A program made the position numbers and the translations under genes. Of a stretch of 64,000 nucleotides of DNA, positions 1 to 8,971 are shown in pieces. Source of the stretch: Lachnospiraceae bacterium JC7 (GTDB taxonomy: Bacteria; Bacillota; Clostridia; Lachnospirales; Lachnospiraceae); assembly GCA_000513555.1 (NCBI GenBank), contig ALYD01000007.1, positions 46,332-110,331 on the forward strand. The letters are read 5' to 3'. Numbering within the stretch: the stretch's first letter is position 1; the number at the start of each line of letters is the position of its first letter. Below the pieces are notes generated by a model, which was given only the letters and a program-made list of their open reading frames with translations, did not search any database and was not told the DNA's origin.

Positions 1-1487
1 GACTTATCAAGCGTGCACTTATCCCGTTCGGTCTTCACCATGTATTCTATATGCCATTCTGGCAGACAGCAGTCGGCGGACAGATGGAGGTTGCAGGAAA
101 GCTCATTCAGGGCGGACAGAACATTTTCTTCGCACAGCTTGCTGATTCTCAGAATGTTGCACACTTCAGTGCAGATGCTACAAGATACTTCTCCGGAGAG
201 TTCATTTTCATGATCTTCGGTCTTCCGGGTGCAGCCCTTGCCATGGTTCGCTGCGCAAAGACTGAGAAGCGTAAGCAGGCCGCAGGTCTTCTTCTCTCAG
301 CCGCTCTTGCGTCAATGTTTACAGGAATCACTGAGCCTATCGAGTTCTCTTTCCTTTTCGTTGCACCAATGCTTTTCGTAGTACAGGTAGTTCTTGCAGG
401 TTCAGCATATATGATCGCACATATGCTGAATATCGCAGTTGGTCTTACATTCTCAGGCGGAATCCTTGACCTCTTCTTCTTCGGTATCCTTCAGGGTAAC
501 GAAAAGACAAGCTGGATGCTCATCGTACCTGTAGGTATCGTTTACTTCCTTCTTTACTACTGCACATTCACAGTCCTTATCAAGAAGTTTGACCTCAAGA
601 CACCGGGTCGTGAGGATGATGACCAGGAAACACGCCTCTACAGAAAGGCAGACTATCTTGCAAAGAAGAACGGTGACAACGCAGATGCTGCTGTAGCCGT
701 TGCAGACGAAAAGAGCGACCTCATCATGAAGGGTCTCGGCGGAAAGGCTAACATCGCAGACGTTGACTGCTGTGCTACACGTCTTCGTGTTAATGTTAAG
801 AAATCAGAGCTTGTTAATGATGCGATGCTCAAGGCATCCGGAGCAACAGGTGTTGTTCACAAGGGTACTGCTGTTCAGGTTATTTACGGACCTTCTGTTA
901 CTGTAGTCAAGTCAAACCTTGAGGATTATCTCGAGACTCAGCCTTCTACCGAGTACCACAGCGAGGAAGTTGTGGATGAGGCTCAGCCGACTGTTATTGA
1001 AAACAATACTGATAAGAAGGTTAAGCGTACCATCATCATCGGAAGCCCGCTTAACGGTGAGGCCAAGGCTCTTTCAGAGACACCGGATGAGGCATTTGCT
1101 AGTGCCATGATGGGTAACGGTACATGTATGATCCCTGCAGATTCAACACTGTATGCACCATGTGATGGTGAGATATCATTCGTTTTTGATACAAAGCACG
1201 CCATCGGTTTCGAAACAGAAACAGGAATCAGTATGCTCTTCCACATGGGTATCGATACAGTCAAGCTTGATGGAAAGGGCTTCACAGTTCTTGTTGAGAA
1301 CGGTCAGAAGGTAAAGAAGGGTCAGCCGCTTCTTAAGATGGATCTTGATTACATCCGTAAGAATGCTCCATCCATCGCTTCTCCTGTTCTTTGTACTGAT
1401 CTTGATGACAGTATGAATATCAGACTTCTGAAGACAGGTAATGTTTCTGCCGGTGAGGATCTGATTGCAGTCGACATCATCGCATAA
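1..1487 (+). CDS. PTS glucose-family permease, EIIC-EIIB-EIIA (5' end outside the window)
   Basis: Membrane phosphotransferase permease that imports and phosphorylates a hexose. The reading frame is open from base 3, where LIKRALIPFGLHHVFY is typical of the EIIC domain of the glucose/N-acetylglucosamine family, so the gene starts before the window. EIIC membrane segments run to about base 580. EIIB follows with the phosphorylatable cysteine in VDCCATRLRV (codon at 771). The C-terminal EIIA domain carries the two active-site histidines (KHAIGF, codon 1197; FHMGIDTV, codon 1242). The next gene is a LicT/GlcT-type antiterminator, which fits antitermination control from a leader upstream of the window. 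Sugar specificity cannot be read from this part. Confidence 0.93.
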   Translation, partial: LIKRALIPFGLHHVFYMPFWQTAVGGQMEVAGKLIQGGQNIFFAQLADSQNVAHFSADATRYFSGEFIFMIFGLPGAALAMVRCAKTEKRKQAAGLLLSAALASMFTGITEPIEFSFLFVAPMLFVVQVVLAGSAYMIAHMLNIAVGLTFSGGILDLFFFGILQGNEKTSWMLIVPVGIVYFLLYYCTFTVLIKKFDLKTPGREDDDQETRLYRKADYLAKKNGDNADAAVAVADEKSDLIMKGLGGKANIADVDCCATRLRVNVKKSELVNDAMLKASGATGVVHKGTAVQVIYGPSVTVVKSNLEDYLETQPSTEYHSEEVVDEAQPTVIENNTDKKVKRTIIIGSPLNGEAKALSETPDEAFASAMMGNGTCMIPADSTLYAPCDGEISFVFDTKHAIGFETETGISMLFHMGIDTVKLDGKGFTVLVENGQKVKKGQPLLKMDLDYIRKNAPSIASPVLCTDLDDSMNIRLLKTGNVSAGEDLIAVDIIA

Positions 1488-1505
1488 TGAGAATATAATT
1501 ACTCT

Positions 1506-1537
1506 ACCCCTTCCGCAGAACGGGAGGGGTATTTTTT
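1506..1537 (+). terminator. Rho-independent terminator after the PTS gene
   Basis: A 10-bp stem (1506-1515 with 1521-1530, one G-T pair) with a 5-nt loop is followed by six T residues. It lies 19 bp after the permease stop codon and before the antiterminator gene. Confidence 0.8.
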
Positions 1538-1612
1538 CGATAAGGCCGTCATGCGACCACCGTGTCCGCATGAGTGGAGCTGCGAACGTTACTATAGGAG
1601 ATATGGAAAAGA

Positions 1613-2440
1613 ATGTATCGTGTAAGAAAAGTATTAAATCATAATGCCATTCTTGCGTTGGATAACGATGAATTGAAAACCTACCTTATTCTTCATAAGG
1701 GTATCGGTTTCGGAGCAAAGATCTCGGAATGGGTAGACATTCCGGAGGATGCTTCGGTGTATTCATTGGAAAGATCCACTGAACGGGGCAACGCCATGAA
1801 CATCATAAATGAAGTCGATCCCGTCTGCCTTGAAATCTCCGACGCGGTTCTTGATGAGGCTGAAAAGGTCTTCGGTATAGTAGACAGGAATATAGTCTTC
1901 CCCATGGCGGACCATCTGGCATTTGCCATACAGCGGATAAAGCGGGATGAGACCATCAGAAATCCTCTGAAGGATGACATCCGTCTCCTCTTCCATATGG
2001 AATATCAGGTGGCACAGACTGTGGTTGATATCCTTAGGCAAAAGACCGGACTTACTATAAATGAGGATGAAGTAGGTTTTATAGCGCTTCATGTTCACTC
2101 GGCCATAGTAAATGAGAATGTAGCCCGTTCTCTTCAGACCGCCCAGATCGTCAGAAACTGTATTTCTTATATAGAAGAAAAGACCGGGCAAAAGATCGAG
2201 GTTACTTCTCTCGGATATAACCGTATGATGAATCACATTCGCTACATGGTCACACGTATCGAGACCGGAGAACCTCTCAAGATGAATCTCAATGACTACA
2301 TGGCGGTGAAATATCCGGATGTTTTCCGTCTTGCGGAGGATATATGTAATCAGATGAGCCGTCTTCTGAGAAAAGACTATCAGGATGCTGAAATCGGCTA
2401 TCTCGCCATGCATATCGCGAGAGTCATAGATGCGGAATAA
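1613..2440 (+). CDS. BglG/LicT-family transcription antiterminator (GlcT-like)
   Basis: RNA-binding antiterminator whose activity is set by PTS phosphorylation. The N-terminal co-antiterminator domain (about residues 1-55, starting MYRVRKVLNHNAILAL) binds a leader hairpin. Two PTS regulation domains follow: PRD1 with histidines in MADHLAFAI and GFIALHVHSA, and PRD2 with histidines in NHIRYMV and YLAMHIARV. The length of 275 residues is normal. The start ATG has an AGGAG 12 nt upstream. Its position directly after a glucose-family PTS permease makes that permease the likely target. The target hairpin itself would lie outside the window. Confidence 0.92.
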   Translation: MYRVRKVLNHNAILALDNDELKTYLILHKGIGFGAKISEWVDIPEDASVYSLERSTERGNAMNIINEVDPVCLEISDAVLDEAEKVFGIVDRNIVFPMADHLAFAIQRIKRDETIRNPLKDDIRLLFHMEYQVAQTVVDILRQKTGLTINEDEVGFIALHVHSAIVNENVARSLQTAQIVRNCISYIEEKTGQKIEVTSLGYNRMMNHIRYMVTRIETGEPLKMNLNDYMAVKYPDVFRLAEDICNQMSRLLRKDYQDAEIGYLAMHIARVIDAE

Positions 2441-2495
2441 AAAAAGAAGCATGAGTAATGAGTACAGACTCGTTATTCATGCTTCTTTTTTTTTG
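2440..2495 (+). terminator. Strong terminator after the antiterminator gene
   Basis: A 24-bp stem (2440-2463 with 2468-2491, only two G-T pairs) begins in the stop codon. It is flanked by A and T runs, so it could stop transcription from either side. Confidence 0.9.
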
Positions 2496-2530
2496 ACCAC
2501 TTCATATTTATATTTCTTTTCACAACCAGG

Positions 2531-2571
2531 CAAAACAAATGTTTGATAAAACGTTTGTTTTGTGATATGAT
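2531..2571 (+). promoter_or_regulatory. SOS-type promoter: two LexA-like boxes over TTGATA-N17-TATGAT
   Basis: The -35 TTGATA (2543-2548) and -10 TATGAT (2566-2571) are 17 nt apart. Two boxes of the Gram-positive LexA form (CGAAC-N4-GTTCG) overlap this promoter: AAAAC-AAAT-GTTTG (2532-2545) and AAAAC-GTTT-GTTTT (2548-2561). Their centres are 16 bp apart and the whole tract is an imperfect inverted repeat. Seen directly; LexA binding is inferred from the match and from the downstream translesion polymerase. Confidence 0.7.
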
Positions 2572-2608
2572 GCTTCTACAGTAATCTTGGTCTTTGACGG
2601 AGGCTGTT

Positions 2609-4180
2609 ATGGATGATATTCAAAATAACAGATACTACATATGTATAGATCTTAAGTCTTTTTATGCCTCTGTGGAGTGCCATGAAAGGAAACTTGATCC
2701 GTTGACTACGAATCTGGTGGTGGCGGATGTCAGCAGAACAGAAAAGACCATATGTCTTGCAGTGAGTCCTTCTCTGAAAGCTTATGGGATACCGGGACGT
2801 GCCAGACTTTTTCAGGTCGTAGAAAGGGTCAAAGGGATCAATGCCGAACGCCGGAGAAGGATAAACGGTCAGGAATTCACAGGAAGATCATGTGATGCGA
2901 ACAAGCTGAAGGAAGATCCTTTTTTGGAACTTGATTATATACCGGCTCGGCCCCGGATGGCCAGATACATAGAGTACAGCACAAAAATCTATGACATATA
3001 TCTGAAGTATGTTGCCCCGGAGGATATACATGTGTATTCCATAGACGAGGTCTTTATGGATGTCACAACATATCTCAGGATCTATGCATTGGATAGAGAT
3101 CTGGATACAGGAGATCCATGGGCTGTGGCCGAAAGGATGGCATCGGATATGATCCATGAGATCATCCTGCTTACAGGGATCACTGCAACGGCAGGTATAG
3201 GCACCAACATGTATCTTGCAAAGATTGCCATGGATATAGTGGCCAAGCATATTCCGGCAAACAAAGACGGAGTACGCATTGCCATGATAGACGAAAGAAG
3301 CTACAGACAGCTGCTCTGGAATCACAGACCTCTTACCGATTTCTGGAGAGTCGGGGTAGGATATGCAAGGAAGCTTGAGAGCCTCGGGCTTTATACCATG
3401 GGTGACGTTGCCAGATGTTCATTGGACAACGAAGAACTTCTATATAAAAACTTCGGCATAAATGCGGAGCTGCTCATCGATCATGCCTGGGGATATGAGC
3501 CCTGCAGGATGCAGGATGTTAAAGCGTATAAACCGGAAAACAGCAGTATGGGTTCAGGACAGGTACTTCACTGTGCCTATGATCATAAGAAAAGCCGCCT
3601 GATAGTAAAGGAAATGGCGGATCAGTTATCTCTTGATCTGGTCGGGAAACATCTCGTAACAGATCAGCTGGTGCTTACCGTGGGCTATGATATCGAGAAT
3701 CTCACTGACCCCCATATAAGTAAACTGTATCATGGGCCGGTTGTTGTGGATTATCTGGGAAGGCGGATCCCGAAGCATGCCCATGGCACCATACTGCTTC
3801 AGGAACTGACCTCTTCAACGAGGCTGATCACCGGAGCTGCGGTCAAGCTGTTTGATCAGATAGTGGATCCGGATCTTTTGGTCAGAAGAATTAATATAGT
3901 GGCCGGAAGGGTGAAGGATGAAAAAGACGAGGACAGAACCGTAAAGTTCGGAAACATGGAGGGCTCATGGGAACAGATGGACCTCTTCACCGACTATGAA
4001 AGAATCGAAAAAGAACGTAAGGAAATAAAAAGGCTAAAAAAAAGAGACCGCCGGCTGCAGGAGGCAGCTCTGACGATCAAGCAGAAATTCGGGAAAAATG
4101 CTGTCATTAAAGGTATGAATATGCTGGACGGGGCAACTATGCGGAGCCGGAATGAACAGATCGGAGGTCATAAAGCCTAG
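2609..4180 (+). CDS. Y-family (UmuC/DinB-type) translesion DNA polymerase
   Basis: Error-prone polymerase that copies damaged DNA. The catalytic palm motifs are intact: CIDLKSFYASVEC near the N terminus supplies the first metal-binding Asp, and YSIDEVFMDV supplies the Asp-Glu pair. A helix-hairpin-helix and little-finger region follows, and the C terminus is a Lys/Arg/Glu-rich helix. About 523 residues is longer than a typical DinB (350-420) and fits the UvrX/YqjW-like type of Bacillota. ATG 2609 is preferred over an upstream TTG at 2594 because GGAGG (2599-2603) lies just before it. A YolD-like gene follows 84 bp later, the usual partner of this type. Confidence 0.92.
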   Translation: MDDIQNNRYYICIDLKSFYASVECHERKLDPLTTNLVVADVSRTEKTICLAVSPSLKAYGIPGRARLFQVVERVKGINAERRRRINGQEFTGRSCDANKLKEDPFLELDYIPARPRMARYIEYSTKIYDIYLKYVAPEDIHVYSIDEVFMDVTTYLRIYALDRDLDTGDPWAVAERMASDMIHEIILLTGITATAGIGTNMYLAKIAMDIVAKHIPANKDGVRIAMIDERSYRQLLWNHRPLTDFWRVGVGYARKLESLGLYTMGDVARCSLDNEELLYKNFGINAELLIDHAWGYEPCRMQDVKAYKPENSSMGSGQVLHCAYDHKKSRLIVKEMADQLSLDLVGKHLVTDQLVLTVGYDIENLTDPHISKLYHGPVVVDYLGRRIPKHAHGTILLQELTSSTRLITGAAVKLFDQIVDPDLLVRRINIVAGRVKDEKDEDRTVKFGNMEGSWEQMDLFTDYERIEKERKEIKRLKKRDRRLQEAALTIKQKFGKNAVIKGMNMLDGATMRSRNEQIGGHKA

Positions 4181-4264
4181 ATAGCGATCTATACTTTCAG
4201 GGGTACATATCACCCTTTGTAAAGAAGAAAATTTTATATGTCTGGAAAATAGAAAGGGATAAAA

Positions 4265-4744
4265 GTGAATGACAAACCGGAATGGCATAATGTACATGGC
4301 ATAAAAGCTCAAGAACTGTATGGCCTTAACTTAGATGTGATCACGAAGTACGGGGACATCATAGATCTACAGCATTCTGAATCACTTAAGCATAAGAGGA
4401 TGTCTCTTTATAGCAGAGCGGCCCAGTTTGCACCCTTTGCAGCATTGACGGGTTATGAAGAAGCGATCATGGAGACCGGAAGGCTGGTATCGGAGAAGCT
4501 GGTTCTAAGTGAAACTCAAAAGGAACACTTAGATCAGCAATTACAGGAGCTGAAAGATCATTTATCAGAACAGGAACTCTGTATCACCTGGTTTAAGGCT
4601 GATGAAAAAAAGGCCGGAGGAGAATATATAACCACAAAAGGATACGTGAAAAGGATCGATACCATAGAAAGAAAAATCATCATGGCAGACGGACAGATGA
4701 TATCTATGGATGATGTATATGAGATAGGGGTGGTATCAGACTGA
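4265..4744 (+). CDS. YolD-like protein, partner of the Y-family polymerase
   Basis: Small soluble protein of 159 residues with the YolD-family signature MSLYSRAAQFAPFAALTGYE near residue 48, followed by a coiled-coil-rich helix and a C-terminal strand region. YolD-like genes sit next to UvrX/YqjW-type polymerases in Bacillota; the biochemical role is not settled. It starts with GTG, with AAAGGG 6 nt upstream; no in-frame ATG would keep the signature in a better position. It is probably transcribed from the same damage-responsive promoter as the polymerase. A fragment of a LysR gene begins 2 bp after its stop codon. Confidence 0.85.
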   Translation: MNDKPEWHNVHGIKAQELYGLNLDVITKYGDIIDLQHSESLKHKRMSLYSRAAQFAPFAALTGYEEAIMETGRLVSEKLVLSETQKEHLDQQLQELKDHLSEQELCITWFKADEKKAGGEYITTKGYVKRIDTIERKIIMADGQMISMDDVYEIGVVSD

Positions 4745-4746
4745 AT

Positions 4747-4877
4747 GACGCTCCCCCACTCTGCGTTTCGGTCATCCAAAAAGGAACCCGGTATTCCAAG
4801 CTTACAGCTTACGTGAATCCGCTGGTGAATGCTCTCAGAACCGGGTATATGAACGAATCATTTGTAAGAGAAAAGAC
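4747..4877 (+). pseudogene. Remnant of the 3' end of a LysR-type regulator gene
   Basis: This stretch aligns on the same strand with 12033-12166, the last ~45 codons of the LysR gene at 11253. By eye identity is about 90%, with two small deletions that break the frame (2 nt near 4777 and 1 nt near 4796). The first part still reads DAPPLCVSVIQK, against DAPPLCASVITK in the intact gene. No start codon, HTH or effector domain is present. It looks like a leftover of a deleted paralogue or of a partial duplication. Confidence 0.85.
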
Positions 4878-4900
4878 TTTATATCTTTAAATATTTCATT

Positions 4901-4934
4901 AAAAAATCCCCGTCCTAAATCAGAACGGGGATTT
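4901..4934 (-). terminator. Terminator of the secreted-protein gene
   Basis: Stem AAATCCCCGT (4904-4913) pairs with ACGGGGATTT (4925-4934). Read on the minus strand it ends in a run of T, 35 bp after the stop of the gene at 4969. Confidence 0.85.
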
Positions 4935-4968
4935 GAGAAATTATCTGAGCGTAATGCTCTTCTATGTT

Positions 4969-7248
4969 TTATGCGTTAATCATGATTCCTTCTTCATTGA
5001 AGGTGAACATCTGTCCGTTGATATCAACTGTACCGGTATAGAAGAATCCCTGAGGATTTACCCAGTGAGCATGAAGCTGACCGTCTGCGCCAAGCTGGTA
5101 GTAAACTTCAGTTTTTCCTGTTGCAACAGGTGCGCCTGTCTGAGGATCAACGAAACATCCCATAGACTGTCCGTTTTCAGAAGTAATAACAAGTACAGGT
5201 GCGCTTGTTACTGCAAATGTTTCGCCACTTACAGTTGTTACTGTAGTACCATCAGCAGATACAGTACCTACTCCATTGAAGGTAGCTCCCGCTATATCAC
5301 CGCTTACAAAACGAAGGGTTGTGTTCTGGCCGTTAGCAGATGTTACAGAAGTAGCAACATTAGCAGTCTTATCACCGATGGTGATTTGGGTTGTTGTTGA
5401 TTTAACTCCATTTGACTCTGATGTGGTTGTATTGACAGAAGCGCCACTTTCTGAGGTCATAGTACTTCCGGACTGGTTACCACCAGCAGTATTTCCGGAA
5501 AGTCCGTTAGCTCCACTTCCTGAACCACTGCTTGAGTCATCTGAAGAATCAGAGGAGTGTCTGATTGCAGAAAGAACTGCGCTGAGTTCAACTCCGCCAC
5601 CCCTTGGAACAACAAGTGTGTATGTTCCGTCAGCATTCTTTGTAAGTGTAGAGTTGCCGTTCTTTACAGCATCAAGCTGGTATCCGGAGGCAGTCTCAAC
5701 CTTGATGATAACTTCCTGAGACTCATGAGCTGTATTGTAGCCACTTATCAGAGTTGTACCTGATAATGTGATAGTACCATTAGATACTTCATCAGTACGG
5801 ATGATGTAGTTAATGTTCTTGAGGATTTCTTCTTCTTTGTCTTTCTGCTCCGTTCTTGAATTAGTGCCGTTTCCGTCAGAGTCCCTGTACTCACGACGCT
5901 GTGCGTATACTAATTGATCGGAATCACTCTTTAGCTGCCAAACGGTAATGTTTAAATCACCATTCTCACCGGTCATAGAATAATCTCTGCGATTAGAATG
6001 TCTTGGATTATTAATAATTTCCTGAACATAAATAGCTGAGTCTATTCCGCTTAAAGTTCCATCAACGATTATGTTTACTTCACCGTCATTTGCAGATACA
6101 CTAGCACCGTCATTTGATCCTGACACATCACCCTTGACAGTGATGTTTACGGTGCTTTTATCATCTATATTATGAACACTTATACCGGAGGCATCGGAGT
6201 AATCTTTATTTGAAGCCTCAGCCTCAGCCGTAATATCACCATTTACAGTTACAGATGTGGTTCCCCCATTATATGCAGTTACCGATATACCATCGGCACC
6301 AGCATCATCGTTTTTCGATTCATTAGCTGATTTTGCAGAAACATTAATATCACCGTTGAGAACTACAGCATAGTTTCCATTCGATTCTGACGATACAAAT
6401 AATCCTGTTGCATATGCCCAATCTTTTCCTTCTGCAGAAACTATAACGTTACCGGTGATGCTATCCTCGGATGAAGATTTTTTTCCTTCATACTGAAGGT
6501 ACTTATCTTCACGATATCCAACTTCTATTCCTTCTGCAGAAGCTGCTTTTGTATTGTCTGATGTTACTTTGATATCGCCCTTTACAGTGATTTTAGAATT
6601 ATATGTAGGTAGACTATCTACTTGAATTCCGGAACTATTAGCTTCTTCAGGATCGTTATTATGTACATTGAGACCATTGTCTATAGATACAGATGAATTT
6701 GTTGAAAAAACACCTACTGTATTCTCGTTGTCATTATTTTCTGAGCTAACTGATCCATGAACTGTTACGGATGAATCATCAGCGTTAATTCCAATTCCAT
6801 CAGAATTAACATTACCATTTACAGTAATGGAACTTCCTTCAAGTGCTTCAACAGCTGTTGAACTTGAGTAAGACGCTCCTTTTTCAACACTGATGTTTCC
6901 TGTTACATTAACAGTTGAACTGTCGATGGCACGTGCGCCATCTTCTTTTGATTTGACATCGCCGGTCTGATTTACAGTAGAGCCATTAGAAGCATATATT
7001 CCGCCCTTGTCGGTTTTTATGGCAGAATTATTCTCTTTAACTGTGCCTTCCTTTGAATTCGAAACTGCATAATCTAAAGTATCACTATTTGTTACAGAGC
7101 CATTAGAAGCATTCGAATTGTTGCTTACTTCATTAACGTATCCTTCGTTCTCTGAAGTTGTTTCCTTTGCTAAAGTGCTGACTGGTGCAGATACAGATAA
7201 GCATACTGCTGTAGCAACACTAAGCCCCTTGATAAATTGTTTTTTCAT
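4969..7248 (-). CDS. Secreted Ser/Thr/Asn-rich beta-repeat surface protein
   Basis: A 759-residue exported protein of unknown function. Residues 1-28 form a Sec signal peptide ending around TLAKE. Residues ~60-430 are degenerate repeats of a short strand-turn unit such as SSTVNVTGNISV, ITVNGNVNSDG and VTVHGSVSSEN, the pattern of a right-handed beta-helix or adhesin-like fold. A Ser/Gly-rich hinge (~565-590) follows, then a Thr-rich beta domain. The final ~40 residues (YYQLGADGQLHAHWVN, then a second F/Y-G unit) resemble choline/cell-wall-binding repeats. There is no LPXTG motif. Monocistronic, with its own promoter and terminator. Adhesion or wall association is inference from composition. 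Confidence 0.7.
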   Translation of the reverse strand: MKKQFIKGLSVATAVCLSVSAPVSTLAKETTSENEGYVNEVSNNSNASNGSVTNSDTLDYAVSNSKEGTVKENNSAIKTDKGGIYASNGSTVNQTGDVKSKEDGARAIDSSTVNVTGNISVEKGASYSSSTAVEALEGSSITVNGNVNSDGIGINADDSSVTVHGSVSSENNDNENTVGVFSTNSSVSIDNGLNVHNNDPEEANSSGIQVDSLPTYNSKITVKGDIKVTSDNTKAASAEGIEVGYREDKYLQYEGKKSSSEDSITGNVIVSAEGKDWAYATGLFVSSESNGNYAVVLNGDINVSAKSANESKNDDAGADGISVTAYNGGTTSVTVNGDITAEAEASNKDYSDASGISVHNIDDKSTVNITVKGDVSGSNDGASVSANDGEVNIIVDGTLSGIDSAIYVQEIINNPRHSNRRDYSMTGENGDLNITVWQLKSDSDQLVYAQRREYRDSDGNGTNSRTEQKDKEEEILKNINYIIRTDEVSNGTITLSGTTLISGYNTAHESQEVIIKVETASGYQLDAVKNGNSTLTKNADGTYTLVVPRGGGVELSAVLSAIRHSSDSSDDSSSGSGSGANGLSGNTAGGNQSGSTMTSESGASVNTTTSESNGVKSTTTQITIGDKTANVATSVTSANGQNTTLRFVSGDIAGATFNGVGTVSADGTTVTTVSGETFAVTSAPVLVITSENGQSMGCFVDPQTGAPVATGKTEVYYQLGADGQLHAHWVNPQGFFYTGTVDINGQMFTFNEEGIMINA

Positions 7249-7304
7249 ACTGATCCTATTCTTTACTATTAAAAACTACTACTATCTGTGCTAAGCGCTC
7301 AAGA

Positions 7305-7334
7305 ATTTTAATATGGATAGCATATACATTTCAA
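7305..7334 (-). promoter_or_regulatory. Probable promoter of the secreted-protein gene
   Basis: Minus-strand TTGAAA (7329-7334) and TAAAAT (7305-7310) are 18 nt apart, about 57 bp upstream of the start codon. Confidence 0.45.
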
Positions 7335-7592
7335 TGATTAATTTAAGCGATTTTTTAAGAATTCAACGTAATACGTTATGTTGCTTTTACAAAAATTGCT
7401 ATCCTTCCAACACCAGTAAATTCGTTTGTTTTCTCAAGTTAGGGGGTAAAAATGCGTCAAAAAAGTAGGGATGATCATACATGTTCAAAATTGTTTTTTA
7501 TAAATACAATTCAAGCTTTTTATATCGTGGAAAGGTCCTCTGTCTATGATTAGTTAGAAAGAAACAGACTTTTTGGTGATTGCTGAGAGTGA

Positions 7593-7705
7593 ATATGGTC
7601 GGAATTTAGACTATATGAAACCTGATGGATTTTGGGTATAATCCCATCTGGAATCATTCAATTGATTCAAATTCATTATTTCTGACACGTTCTGTGATTG
7701 AGAAA
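7593..7705. repeat. 113-bp intergenic repeat, copy 1
   Basis: Collinear with 12297-12409 and of the same length. The two ends are highly conserved (GTCGGAATTTAGAC on the left; GAATCATTCAATTGATTC and CACGTTCTGTGATTGAGAAA on the right) and the ~25 bp between them have diverged. The right part contains the inverted repeat GAATCA-N6-TGATTC. Both copies lie in the leader region of a nuclease or toxin gene. Confidence 0.75.
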
Positions 7706-7793
7706 TACTCTATAAGATTTATAAATTCATTCGAATCAATTCTCGAGAATCCAACAATTTAAAATGTGATGATAAGGAGGAGCATTGTGAACC

Positions 7794-8795
7794 ATGCCCT
7801 ATGAGGAAAGTAATATAGAAGACTTGTCCAAAACGCCATTCGATGATGTATTCAAGCTTCAAATAGAAAAGATGGGACAACTGCTTGTACCTGTCATAGA
7901 GAGGATGTTCCATGTCACATCTACCGTGGTAGATATTGAAGAAATAGAAAGACTTGCCAACGAACGTTTTCTCTTGGATGAAGGACAAAAAAAGATCTCC
8001 AGGCGCTTTTCAGATAGCTGTTATAAGATTGCAGGCGGATACTACCATGTTGAGTGTCAATCCACAGAGGACGGAAGTATCCTGTTCAGATTGGCAGAAT
8101 ATAATGTTCGGATAGCTCTAGATGGGGCAAGGAAAGATGGTGATTCTATAAGAATAACCCTTCCAAATTCCGGACTCATAAAGCTTAGAGGTACTACCGA
8201 TTCAGAAAAATCTTCCGAAATGAAAATAATATACCGTTTCTCAGAGCAGGAAATAGTCATGCCGGTTCCGGTTCTGAATGTGCAAGCATACTCAGTTGAT
8301 GATATATATGATGGCGGATTGTTTTTCCTGATACCCTACTATCTCATCAGATTTGAAAACCGTTTAAGAAAAATATCAGATTCGGATGACCCTGAATATG
8401 CTAAGATATATTCAGAACTACGTGAATTCGTTAATCGGTTAGTCAAAGCCTGTGAGGACGGAATTATCTCAGAAGATAATACAAGAAGACTCGCAGAGTT
8501 ATCGAATTTGATACTTAATCATATAGCAAGCAGATTGAATAAAGATTTAAGAGAAAGGATGACAGGGCTTATGAGTCATGTAATTGAACTTCAGGAAGAC
8601 AGATGGCTGAGACAGGGGCGTGAGGAAGGCAGGCTGGAGGGAAGACTAGAAGGCCGACTTGAAGGAACAAAATCACTTCTATTCTCTTTGGTTGTTGATA
8701 AAGTGCTTGATGTAGCAGACGCTGCCAGAAGAGCCGGCGAATCCGAAGAAGCTTTTGCTAAAGAGTTGGAAGAATATATAAAGAATCAGAAATAA
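7794..8795 (+). CDS. Rpn-family PD-(D/E)XK nuclease (transposase-like)
   Basis: Soluble protein of 333 residues related to the recombination-promoting nuclease/PD-(D/E)XK transposase group that is abundant in Lachnospiraceae. The N-terminal part (FDDVFKLQ) and the ExQ element in YYHVECQSTEDGS fit the nuclease core. The C terminus has the tandem REEGRLEGRLEGRLEG repeat seen in many members, followed by a helical tail. ATG 7794 is used because GTG 7787 and TTG 7785 run into stops, though the AAGGAGG is 13 nt away, longer than usual. A leader repeat shared with the toxin-antitoxin locus at 12.3 kb lies upstream. Cellular role uncertain. Confidence 0.72.
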   Translation: MPYEESNIEDLSKTPFDDVFKLQIEKMGQLLVPVIERMFHVTSTVVDIEEIERLANERFLLDEGQKKISRRFSDSCYKIAGGYYHVECQSTEDGSILFRLAEYNVRIALDGARKDGDSIRITLPNSGLIKLRGTTDSEKSSEMKIIYRFSEQEIVMPVPVLNVQAYSVDDIYDGGLFFLIPYYLIRFENRLRKISDSDDPEYAKIYSELREFVNRLVKACEDGIISEDNTRRLAELSNLILNHIASRLNKDLRERMTGLMSHVIELQEDRWLRQGREEGRLEGRLEGRLEGTKSLLFSLVVDKVLDVADAARRAGESEEAFAKELEEYIKNQK

Positions 8796-8840
8796 GGCTA
8801 TAAAATCAACTGAGTATAAATATTATAGTTTTTACTAAAT

Positions 8841-8882
8841 AAAGGTGGTGCTGTTAATTTAAGTACAGCACCACCTTTTAAG
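8841..8882 (+). terminator. Terminator after the Rpn-like gene
   Basis: A perfect 14-bp stem AAAGGTGGTGCTGT (8841-8854) pairs with 8865-8878 and is followed by a short T tract. It may also serve the converging gene that ends at 8972. Confidence 0.85.
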
Positions 8883-8971
8883 TTGATTGGAGTAATAGAT
8901 AAACGCTGATTAAAGCATTTCTCGGGTTGTATTACTCTGAGAAAACACTGATATACCCGGAGTTCCTTTAG

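Larger units (their letters stand above)
7249..7793. other. 545-bp AT-rich intergenic region
   Basis: Contains a minus-strand promoter for the secreted protein, an odd palindrome AACGTA-A-TACGTT at 7365-7377, and one copy of a 113-bp repeat at 7593-7705. No open frame with a ribosome site was seen in it. Confidence 0.6.

Noticed and set aside
1506..1530. Hairpin before the LicT-like gene as its own antiterminator target
   Set aside because: It is a short GC-rich stem with a plain T tract. The longer bipartite target structure expected for LicT/GlcT, overlapping the terminator, is not visible here.
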